DNA of 64,000 bases from contig CP136063.1 in the NCBI GenBank assembly GCA_032622095.1, positions 67,781,897-67,845,896 on the forward strand, in the 5' to 3' direction. Positions within the stretch are counted from its first letter, which is position 1. Every line of letters starts with the position of its first letter. Below the pieces are notes generated by a model, which was not told the origin of the DNA, did not search any database, and saw only the letters and a program-made list of their open reading frames with translations. This stretch comes from Siphonodentalium dalli. Taxonomy: Eukaryota > Mollusca > Scaphopoda > Gadilida > Siphonodentaliidae. The position numbers and the translations under genes are program-made. This document shows positions 1 through 11,100 of the stretch, piece by piece.

Positions 1-832
1 GTTTACTGTGAATGGCTTTAAATTCGTTGGTATCAATTTTCGTGGTTCAGCCATTTATGACCTTTTCGTGGGTTCGTAAATTCGTGGTTCCGCCAGTGCT
101 AAATGTCACCTCCAAATCCCTAATAACAACAATCAAATCTAACTAATAGAAGTGTAGACACCTCGACTAGCCGTCGGTGATTGCGCATCCGCACTGCAGG
201 CGTAATTAGCACGTCCCGTGTATAAGCTTTTGTTGCCGGCTATCGAGAATATTAACGGCGTGATTGTATTACTTAACTTAAGCATACACAAGCTAGATGA
301 AAGTACTCGCTTAATTCTCAACACAATCAGTGTGAGGCTCGGGATTATTTACCAAAGCCAACATATATTAGTCTGCACCATATGAAATACAACCCCAAAT
401 GGTCAACTGCATAATGCAAATATGTCTCTCAAAGCTGGTTACAAAGTGATAAGATTGATTTTCGTCCTCCAACAACTCCTGGATTACCTGAACCGAACCA
501 TAGTTCGTATCATGATACTGCTCTACTTCTGCAAGTAGCTAACGATTCTGTTGACAACAAACTCGGCTCCAATTCCTGTCAACAATCTCGAAAAAGAAAA
601 CATGGCGAGTATGTGATTAAACATTGTAATTAGACCGTAGCTACTCTTTCATTAATGTACTCCCAGTTTGATATTGGGACAATAGAGTTACCTCCCACGT
701 GACATTTCTTATTTCTCAAAATCGATCTAGTTTCGAAGATTAATTTTTTGTGGGGTTTTTAATTTCGTGGTTAGCAGCAACCACGAAAACCATGAAAATT
801 GGGCCACCACGAATAAATGTACTTTTACAGTA
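1..832. mobile_element. Putative DNA transposon with inverted ends (M)
   Basis: The first bases (TTTACTGTGAA, then AATTTTCGTGG) are matched in inverse orientation near 740-832 (CCACGAATAAATG, then TTTACAGTAAA). Both ends carry several CGTGGTT/AACCACG words. The left end is at the window edge, so the boundary is uncertain. There is no coding capacity: the 61-residue minus-strand ORF inside has no recognisable domain. Confidence 0.4.
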
Positions 833-1864
833 AATCAAAATGAGTTAACTGATTGTTATTTCTCGGCCTGTCATTGTCAACTATGTCCATATTTGCGAGG
901 ACTATAAAAAGTTGCACACGCAATATTTATTGATATGTGACACTCTTAAAGTCTCTTTGGGCAATGGAATTTTGCATTGTGCTAATAATTAATCAAATGC
1001 ATTGTTAAAACACAGGAAGATGTCGCCCACTGAATATAATTTATCCATAATTTGATCCGGGAACAAAACAGTGAATGAAATCAGTAAAAAAAAAATTATT
1101 TAATGGGTTTAACTAATAAGGAATTTTAATACAAATCCCACACAAAGTTGGACACATCTTTTATTTAGTATAATCAGTAACCCAAACTTTAGGGTGGGAT
1201 GATATAATAAATCCTCATCATTGAATTGAATTTTATGAATTTTTTGTGAATTATGGACCCCAAACTAAACTCCTGAATTTTTTTTTAATTAAAGCGCCAT
1301 AAGTCTCCAGATTTTCTCTCAGGGCATTGGAATTTTCAAAAAAATTTCGGGGATGGGGGAGGGGGGGTCCCCCAGTACCCATCTATAGGAGGGGGACACC
1401 ACCTCCCATGCCCACCCTGGCTCAGGCCTATGGCCTTCGGATATGACTTCCACATATAAACAGGTATCCCCAAATTATCCCTGGATATGTCACTGATTTC
1501 ATATGGTATTAATTTATTATAGATGGAAGATGACCAAAATTTCCTGGATTTGACACATCTTTACACAGTACCTGTTTCCTTTAACGCACATTCAAACCAA
1601 CCGCATCAGCTCTACCATTTCAGATAGCACATGAATAACGCAAACATATAAACTAGTATAGTTCCTCATTCTGACACAATTGTTCTCGGATAAACATGTT
1701 GAAATGACAAATCCAACCATGTCATTTGTCATCAATTCTGAAATCATAACATATGAACTATGCAAAATTAAACAATATAAATAGTCTTTTATTTGTATCG
1801 AACAAATCATGCATATAATTAAGACAAGAAATTATTCTCCCAATGTGTCACTTTATATAATGTA
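833..1864. other. Gene-free stretch
   Basis: AT-rich sequence with homopolymer runs (A9 near 1086, T9 near 1277, G-rich 1349-1368). No exon-like ORF with splice sites, no RNA gene and no clear repeat boundary is visible. Confidence 0.5.
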
Positions 1865-2038
1865 CAATAATACCCTAAATAATCGACTGTGTAACCACAG
1901 CAGAATTATGGGTAATTTTTCAGGATTTAGTCGGAGAACTTTCCGATGAATGGCAACAAGCCATATTTCTGACTAAATCCCGAAAAATTACCCATAATTC
2001 TGCTGTGGTTAAAGAGTCGATTATTTAGGGCATTACTG
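1865..2038. mobile_element. Family D palindromic MITE (Tc1/mariner-like ends)
   Basis: Near-perfect palindrome: the left arm reads CTAAATAATCGACT..., the right arm ends GGGCATTACTG, flanked by TA. The core is GAGAACTTTCCGATGAATGG. Same family as 9411, 15922, 17891, 24265, 36268, 41185, 42992, 58508 and 62606. TA target and CAGTAATG ends suggest a non-autonomous Tc1/mariner element. Confidence 0.75.
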
Positions 2039-2490
2039 TATATATAACAATAAAACTGAGAGCTCAAAATTAGAGAAAATAATTAAATTGAACAATATTA
2101 TTCGCTATGCAAATTTGAATTCCTTGGACAAGTATTTTACATCACTTTATAAAGCCAACGAGAAATTTCAGAATGAAAAACGTAAACTATGACATAAACA
2201 ATGAACTGCTATCATAATGGGACTGGTTTGTGATCACGATGTGTTCAATACAGTTAATTGGTCTCTTTAACATCTAGTTTGAATTTTTTTATAGATAGGT
2301 TTAATAAACAATTCAAATTTGTAGCAGATCTCCAAATGAAGCACGGTACGCATTTCCCTTCGCGTGGAGATCAATCTAACCAAACTGATGTTCCCTTGAA
2401 AGTCTTTTTCGTGGTTGTGGGTTGATTTTCAACTATTTAACCTCCGTGGTTGTGGGTTGAGCTTGACCATTTAACATTTATGGTTGTGGG

Positions 2491-2720
2491 CAAGTCTTGA
2501 AATAGTGTGTCTGTCATTTGCAGAATGAGGTCCCCAGAGGGTGAATTTAGTGATGCTACCCCGCATAGTGGGCTAGCATCACCAAATTCACCCTCTGGGG
2601 ACCTCATTCTGCTTACACCTGAGAATTTGGTGATGCTAGCCCGCTATGCGGGGTAGCATCACTAAATTCACCCTCTGGGGACCTCATTCTGCAAATGACA
2701 GACACACTATTTCAAGGCTT
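2491..2720. mobile_element. Family E nested-palindrome MITE, full copy
   Basis: Outer inverted ends begin AAGTCTTGAAATAGTGTGTC and end CACTATTTCAAGGCTT. Inside are two copies of a smaller palindrome with GAATGAGGTCCCCAGAGGGT arms and GGGCTAGCATCACC in the middle, so each half is itself a hairpin. Other copies: 9611, 12541, 15810, 20010, 25961, 30733, 51480; fragments at 43660 and 60257. Confidence 0.75.
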
Positions 2721-2837
2721 GGTTGTGGGTTTGTTGGTTTCCTTTTCATTTTAACAGTTTAATATCGAGTTTAAACCCTGCTAACATAAAGTTATTGTTC
2801 TAACCCGTCCCCTATTGAAGGGGGTTTAGGTGACTTC

Positions 2838-3121
2838 TTAACCCTTTCTTTACTAAATGGATTATCCCGCCCAGTTATAAAAGTATAAATCGGAATTGTC
2901 CATTTTTCATTTAGAGGGGTGTTCAGAAAAAATTAGCAGACGACAGACTTAGGAAAAGATAATAAAATTCCTATTCATTGGTGGGAAATGTTTAGACAAT
3001 AAGTTCAATAAACGACCTATGTACGCAAAAACCCTGACCTATGGCTATTTGTTGAACTTATTATCTGAACATTTCTTAAGGTAACTACTCGTCAATGAGT
3101 ATTTAGTATTGAAAGGGTTAA
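2838..3121. mobile_element. Family G foldback element, TTAA-flanked
   Basis: Starts TTAACCCTTTCTTTACTAAA and ends GTATTGAAAGGGTTAA. Terminal CCCTTT inverted repeats with TTAA on both sides resemble a non-autonomous piggyBac-type element. The inner arm around TTGAACTTATTATCTGAACA folds onto GACAATAAGTTCAATAAA. Other copies: 17058, 17699, 42208, 52693; fragments at 20521 and 32925. Confidence 0.7.
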
Positions 3122-3847
3122 TACATGTAGCTGGTTAAATGTCGGTGATGGATTCTAACTTTAGTTTTCCTTATTTAGGTAAAATGTTACAGTTACTAAA
3201 CATTTGTCTCTTTCATAACTGGGGCTTGTGTGTTAATGGGCATCTGGTTCTCCTGTTTTATTTTCGTTGACAAACTTTTGGCATAAAATTTCATCCGTTC
3301 ATTCACGTCACATGTTACTTCATATATTTTCTTTTAATTTAAAAATATGAGTGAAAAGAGCTTCAAAGTTTAATAGTCACAGATATGAAGTCCATTTTTC
3401 TCAAAAGAAGATGAAACTCGATATGCACGTGAAATTATCTCTTTGGCACTGCCATATTCATTTTTAACAACAAATATTAATTAATATTTATTTTATTTTT
3501 GTCACTTAATTCAATAACATAGATTGGAAACTGTCAGATTATATATCATAGCACTATCATCCAGAAATATCTGGTAAAAACACGACTATTGCACTTCAGT
3601 TCAATATTGAACTTGCACAAGGCCCACATATCAATAACAAACTTTAATATGAATTCAGTTCCTTGCTTTTGTTATTTATCAGTGTTGTTAAACCTTGGGT
3701 GTATCAGCTGTTTCGTTGACCAAGTCTCAGCACATTTCTGTTTGCATGCTAACACACATTGTATCTGTGTAATATATCGGTCATTACCCAAGCTCAGCAA
3801 AAATGGATGCCATTTCTCAATGTCTTTAAACTATTCCACTTTCTAGT
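3122..3847. other. Gene-free stretch, probably upstream Lar intron
   Basis: AT-rich sequence. Two overlapping ORFs here (85 and 76 residues) show no domain, and the second runs into the family C element, so neither is supported as a gene. Confidence 0.4.
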
Positions 3848-4109
3848 TAGTGATGCTAAACACTTCCACGAGTGGAGCTTCCTGAAATTTGGAGAGAAAA
3901 AAACTCTGTGCCAATGTATTCTCTTATATATGCAAGTCTCCCATATAAGAGAATACATTGGCCTAACAATATTTATATTAACTTTGTGAGCCAGTGCATC
4001 TCTTATACATGTGAGGCTCGCGATGGGAGACTTGCATAATTTATATAAGAGAATGCATTGACACAGGGTTTTTGCAAATATTAGGAAGCTCCACTCATGG
4101 AAGGGTTAA
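3848..4109. mobile_element. Family C element with two hairpins
   Basis: Left end resembles CACTTCCACGAGTGGAGCTT, right end CCACTCATGGAAGGGTTAA. Contains the hairpin arms TGCCAATGTATTCTCTTATA at 3911 and 4010-4060. The left TTAA is not preserved. Confidence 0.6.
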
Positions 4110-4855
4110 TAAGGGAGGTAACTCCAGTCATGGAAGGCTTAAGTAACAAGAATCATCAGTGAATATTTAGTTCTCAAATGGTTTCAAATACTAAATTAGA
4201 CAAAAATGAAAACCCTTTAGTGTTCAAACCACTTATCATGTCACAACCCGATTTTGCTGAGGTCGAGTATAAACCGACGGTGTACCTTCACATTATCCAC
4301 TCTGCTTCATGTTGTCTTTACGATATGTCTTGATGTCAGTCTGTCATGTTTATATATAAAAAATCTATGTTTAGTTCTAAATCACGGAAAAATTCAAAAA
4401 CTCGCACCTGATTGGCTAATAATTGCACCTCTATAACCTACAGCAATTTTATTTAATCTTATTTTTTTATTCAAGCAAAATGTGCATAATTTGCATTTTC
4501 ACTATAAAATCCAATGATTGAAAACTAATTTTTGCATTGAGCTCAGCAACTACATCTTATCTTACTAATAGCTACTTTGTATGGCTTAGACTATAATCAA
4601 CCGTCTACAATCATAGTAAATATACCTTTAATTTAGCATCTTCCATTTGTTTAGAAAGAGTGAGTACTAAATTTTAGATCACGGGTCAACTGTTGTATAA
4701 TTATAGCTCAAAACTGTTGAGATATGAATAGTTGTTAACTTATTATTATTTGTTAACTATTGGAATGTTTTAAAAAAATATTCCAATATTTGCAATCTTG
4801 AATTGTTCATGTTATCAAACAATGTACTTAGTTTTATTGCAACTGAAAATTACAG

Positions 4856-5167
4856 TTCCTGGTGAGCCAAAGAAAGTGAAAGCAGAGGCCATTAACTCTA
4901 CAGCTGTATTTGTTGAGTGGCAACCGCCTGTAACCAAGGAGCGTAACGGAATCATTCGCGGTTATCAAGTCCATTACACGAAGATAAATGACATGGATGA
5001 GGCAGTATTCACATATCCGTACTACGACACGCAGGATGGGAATATAAACGAAGCTGTGATCACGGGACTCGATCCTGATACTAAATATAGCATCCAGGTC
5101 GTAGGTTATACAAGACGAGGCGACGGAATAAGGAGTCCAGCAAGATACATATCCACAAAGGGGGCCG
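4856..5167 (+). CDS. Lar: Lar exon: FN3 repeat (equivalent to vertebrate FN3-5)
   Basis: 104 codons, phase 1 at both ends, the usual arrangement for a one-exon FN3 domain. Acceptor ...AATTACAG at 4855, donor GTGAGT at 5168. FN3 hallmarks are visible: PGEPKKV start, the core Trp in FVEWQPP, GYQVHY, and the LDPDTKY loop before the last strands. NST is a possible N-glycosylation site. The upstream ATG at 4798 lies in the intron and is not a start. The intron that follows holds the MITE-derived minisatellite. Confidence 0.93.
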
Positions 5168-8100
5168 GTGAGTTACTTATATTTGAATTCAATCACATAT
5201 CGTTTTGATGATCGTAGTCATATCCATAGGGAACCTCGAATATCAAAAGGGAACCTCGAATATATAAGAATATCCCATAGGGAACCTCTGTTATATAAGA
5301 ATATCCATAGGAAACCTTGCATATATAAGAATATCCCATAGGGAACCTCAAATATATAAGAATATTCATAGGGAACCTCAAGTATATAAGAATATTCATA
5401 GGGAACCTCAAGTATATAAGAATATTCATAGGGAACCTCGAGTATATAAGAATATCCCATAGGGAACCTCAAGTATATAAGAATATTCATAGGGAACCTC
5501 AAGTATATAAGAATATTCATAGGGAACCTCAAATATATAAGAATATCCCATAGGGAACCTCGAGTATATAAGAATATCCCATAGGGAACCTCAAGTATAT
5601 AAGAATATCCATAGGGAACTCAAGTATATAAGAATATTCATAGGGAACCTCAAGTATATAAGAATATCCATAGGGATAAGAATATCCCATAGAGAACTTC
5701 AAGTATATAAGAATATCCATAGGGAACCTCAAGTATATAAGAATATTCATAGGGAACCTCAAGTATATAAGAATATTCATAGGGAACCTCAAATATATAA
5801 GAATATCCCATAGGGAACCTCAAGTATATAAGAATATCCCATAGGGAACCTCAAGTATATAAGAATATCCATAGGGATAAGAATATCCCATAGAGAAATT
5901 CAAGTATATAAGAATATCCCATAGGGAACCTCAAGTATATAAGAATATCCATAGGGAACCTCAAGTATATAAGAATATTCATAGGGAACCTCAAATATAT
6001 AAGAATATCCCATAGGGAACCTCTGTTATATAAGAATATCCATAGGAAACCTTGCATATATAAGAATATCCCATAGGGAACCTCAAATATATAAGAATAT
6101 TCATAGGGAACCTCAAGTATATAAGAATATTCATAGGGAACCTCAAGTATATAAGAATATTCATAGGGAACCTCAAATATATAAGAATATCCCATAGGGA
6201 ACCTCGAGTATATAAGAATATCCCATAGGGAACCTCAAGTATATAAGAATATCCATAGGGAACTCAAGTATATAAGAATATTCATAGGGAACCTCAAGTA
6301 TATAAGAATATCCCATAGGGAACCTCAAGTATATAAGAATATTCATAGGGAACCTCAAGTATATAAGAATATTCATAGGGAACCTCAAATATATAAGAAT
6401 ATTCATAGGGAACCTCAAGTATATAAGAATATTCATAGGGAACCTCAAGTATATAAGAATATTCATAGGGAACCTCAAATATATAAGAATATCCCATAGG
6501 GAACCTCGAGTATATAAGAATATCCCATAGGGAACCTCAAGTATATAAGAATATCCATAGGGAACTCAAGTATATAAGAATATTCATAGGGAACCTCAAG
6601 TATATAAGAATATCCCATAGGGAACCTCAAGTATATAAGAATATCCATAGGGAACCTCAAGTATATAAGAATATTCATAGGGAACCTCAAATATATAAGA
6701 ATATCCCATAGGGAACCTCAAGTATATGAGAATATCCCATAGGGAACACCAAATATATAAGAATATCCCATAGGGAACCTCAAGTATATAAGAATATTCA
6801 TAGGGAACCTCAAATATATAAGAATATCCCATAGGGAACCTCAAATATATAAGAATATCCCATAGGGAACCTCAAGTATATGAGAATATCCCATAGGGAA
6901 CACCAAATATATAAGAATATCCATAGGGAACCTCAAGTATATAAGAATATTCATAGGGAACCTCAAATATATAAGAATATCCCATAGGGAACATCTGTTA
7001 TATAAGAATTTTCATAGAGAACCTGGAATATATAAGAGAATGCACTGGCTTACAATATTCGCAAAATTTCAGGAAGCTCCAGTCATTGAAGGGTTAATAC
7101 TTATTTGACACACGTCCATTGCAATGTGCTACATTATTACCACTTTAGAGGGCATTCTCTAGTAGATTAACAGTATTTTACCCGAACAGTAAAAAGCCAT
7201 AACGCCCGGCATCAAACTGGAAGTTATGCGTTAACGATATTAATGGCCCGCTTCCGGGTTGCGATTTGCTAGGAAACCGGAAGTTATGCATTAACGATAT
7301 TAATGGCCAGCTTCCAGGTTGCGATTTGCTAGGAATATAATCGAACGCAACCTAATTTCTGAATTCGGAATTTCTGTTAAAACAAGATTATAGTATATTA
7401 TTACGAACAAAACTGACCAACAACACATTCAAGGTGAGTAAGTGTTATCTAACAAATGGAATAAATTAGATTTCTGACTGAATTTTCCTTAGATATGGCC
7501 CTATTTTCGTGGTAAATAATATTAATTAGTCACGTGACAATTTGTTTGACAACAAACAGACGACACATGGTTTGAATTGTTAAAAGAGTTATTATTTCAG
7601 TTGAAATATTGCTGCTTACTCACTCATCTATGTTCTAGTTGGGTTTCATTTCAGAGAGTGGTAATAATAGTAAGAACATGATTTTGTCGGGCGTTAGGTT
7701 TATTAACGCCCTCCAGAAATGATTAACAGCCCTCCGGCCATTAACAGCTGGAGACTTTGTCTCGGGTCATTAATGAACCCCTCGGGCTGTTAATCATTTC
7801 TGTTGGGCCGTTAATATACAGTTATCACCCTTGTTTTCGTGAGACACGTGGATTTGTCGCCCGCTCGAGACCTGGAATGTCACCCGAGGGCCGTCAGGCC
7901 CGAGGGTGACATTCCAGGTCGAGAGCGGCGACAAATCCACGTGTCTCACGAAAACAAGGGTGATAACTGTTTTGTTATCTGACAATGGAGTACACACGAA
8001 CCTCCTTAATAGCAGGCATAAATGCGCGCATATATTATTTAATCCAGTTCGAAAAGTTAATTCTATGTTGGAATCATCGCTATTTAGAAAATAAAACATT

Positions 8101-11100
8101 CATAATCTGGATTAATTAACAGACCCATCATTTGCGCAGATATTCTCCGGTCAGTTTGCTGGTTGCATTTGTGGAAATCGGTTCACGGAAAGAGGAGTAA
8201 AGCAATTTCGAAGTTGAGTAGCCATGCAGCGAAATGTTCAGTTTCTTTTCAAATGAGCGTGAAGACGTGTTAATTTCCAGAATGCTAAAATGTGGAACTA
8301 ACACATTGTAGTAGTGCAAAAAGAAATTGACATCTGTCACAGATCGTTACGCAACATACGGGTATTCTCTGAAGTCTGATGAATGTATTGAAGAAAAGAA
8401 ATAATCAATTGATAAACAGCAAAGAGTGGCCATTTGATCTATAGTACATAAACGTAGTTGTAACGTATGTACATCGTATGTGCAATTGTCTGCAGCATAC
8501 CAACTACATAATAAGGTTTATATATTTGTCCCACGGTCTTTATTATTGATATAAAAAGGTCCAGTATGAATATTACACCTTATAACAGATATGTGTCTAT
8601 GATAACACCATTATACATAGCGTGCTTTAATTGCAAATAAAAAACACACAATTATGCAAATTAGCAAACACCACAGTTCGCGGTTGTTGTGAAACAGTGG
8701 GGTTTATAAAAACAGTGTTTTTCGAAATTATCAGAGAGCTGTCAGAGAATCTCTGCGCGGTGAGTTCTTCGTAGTTCTATGTTTACTGGTAACAGCTGAG
8801 CGGTCAATAACTGAGACAATGTTACCCTCGAGGGTAATATGGTGATTTATCGCCCGCCATGTGACGCACTCTCAGCCAATCAGAAGAGAGGGAACTGGGA
8901 TGAAGGATAACAATAAACCATAACACCCTCCAAAATCAAGTTATTGCTATATTAACAATTTGTGCACTCATCAGTGGTTGATGCTGGTGAATGGATAACT
9001 AAAGTTAGCAGTTATCAGGAATCGAACTTGCCTCGCCATCGCTGGATGGTTATAACGGCTTATATTTTTATGCACTTTACTGTCAGACTTACACACTGGG
9101 GAGGGGTACTTGATCCAATTGCTTCATTTTACTTCTACGTTTCACTTTATTTTCCAGTTCCGAGTCCACCGAGGAACCTCAATGTCCATCTGCTGCAAGA
9201 AGACCCGCCCACTGTACGTGTCACATGGCAGAAACCTAAAGAAATCCACGGCGACCTGCTCGGCTACAGAATACTGTGGGGCCGAGTCGAAGAACACTTC
9301 GAGGAGGAGATTCTGCTGCCGGATCATCACGGACATGAAATACGGAACCTCGGTAAGACAGAATGCCCTCCTCAACATTGCTCTCACTTCATCATATATA
9401 CAGTAATGTCCTAAATAATCCACCCCTAAACCACAGCAGAATTATGGGACATTTTTCAGGATCTCACCGAGAGCTTTCCAATGAATGGCAGCAAGCCATA
9501 TTTCCGACTAAATCTGAAAAAATTTCCCTTAATTCTGCTGTGGTTAAAGGGTCATATACTACGGGCATTACTGTGTATACAGCTTCCTTATAATAGGGTG
9601 CATAAATGGCAAGCTTGGAAATAATGTGTCTGAGATTTGCAGGAGGTTCCCAGAGGGTGAATTGAGTGATGCTATCTCGCATGGTGGGCTAACATCACCA
9701 AATTCACCCTTTGGGAATCTCATTCTGCTTAGGCCTCAACTGCTATGGGAGACATTTGATCAGATTGAAGTTCCCAAGTTGAAGTTGGTGATGTTCACCC
9801 ATTAGTCACCTCGATTACACATTTTATCTTCTGCAAATTAGAAACTGTACTTGTCAATGAGTATTTAGTATAAATTGGGTTAAGCATCCAATTATATCTT
9901 GTTTAAGCAGGCCTGTATTTCATTGGATCAAATCATTGAGTTAAAGTGTCTCAGAAATGGCTTATTACATCATCCATTATTATTTGGCTAATATTTCAAA
10001 AACTAAACCTTCCTGATGTATTTGGGTATGATATCATATAACTTTGTTATAGCACACTTTAATCTGTTTTTCTCTATATTTCAGACAAGGGAGCTAAATA
10101 TGAGATTAGAGTGTATGCACAGAACAATGTTGACTGGGGAGAGAGAGCTGTAGAAAATGTTGTAACTCCTGAAGGAAGTATGTATTACCTATAAGAACAT
10201 AACATAATATCAAGGGCAGTTTAATTTTCAATTTTTTTTTCAAGAATTCTAGAAATTAATGGATGTATTGACAACTTTATTAATAAGTAAAATCCGAAAT
10301 TTTGTCAAGTACTGAATAACAATATTCTTTGAGTCAAGTTCTACATAAATTTATCTAAATTTCTATTTGTGAGAAAATGAGAGAGTGAGTTTTGACCTCC
10401 TGGAAAATTTTGGTTAAATCTAAATCTGTTCATGAGATTCTTAAGAATTAACCCTTTCAGTGCCAGGTCCGATTTTTGTATCAACCCATATACCCTGTGC
10501 CAATGCATTCTCTTATATATGCGAGTCGACCATAGGTCGCCTCGCATATATAAGAGAATGCATTGGCCTAACAATTTTTCATCATTTGTTATTATTTTTT
10601 ACAATTTTAATAATTTTTTCTTATATTCTTTAACAGACTTATTTTGTAGGTTTAGTGCCAGGGAATCTTACGTTTTTCATGGGCATCAAAATTATTACTA
10701 TGAATACTTGGTGATAGTTTTGAGTTATAACATGCCCCTAAGGTTTTATACAGTTTGTTTTTAAATTCGCTATAGCATGCTGAAGCATACCCAAACAAAA
10801 TCCGCGCTGGTATCTCAATCACGACTTATCTTTTCTTCGTTTTTTTCAGTTCCGCAAGGTTCACCTTTGAACTTTACAGCCATTGGATTGAGTGAGACGA
10901 CCGTGAGACTGACGTGGGATCTCCCAGCCAGAGATCTCCGTAATGGTGACATCATATCATACCAGATAACATACCACAAACTCTCCGACCCAGTTAACGA
11001 GGAGGAGCTTAATGTGACAGACACAGCTGTGGACATCATGGGTCTCGAGATGAACACGGATTATAAATTCCAAATTAAAGCATACACATCAAAAGGAGCA

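Noticed and set aside
3589-3989. Two overlapping + strand ORFs of 85 and 76 residues
   Set aside because: AT-rich intronic-type sequence; the second ORF reads into family C hairpin DNA.
4798-4855. ATG at 4798 as a start codon of the first FN3 ORF
   Set aside because: The residues before VPGEP come from intron sequence ending in a good acceptor; phase 1 and FN3 exon conventions place the exon start at 4856.
5193-6844. Minus-strand ORFs rich in [11 protein letters not shown] or [10 protein letters not shown]
   Set aside because: Same artefact of the 30/31-bp intronic array; different frames read the same repeat.
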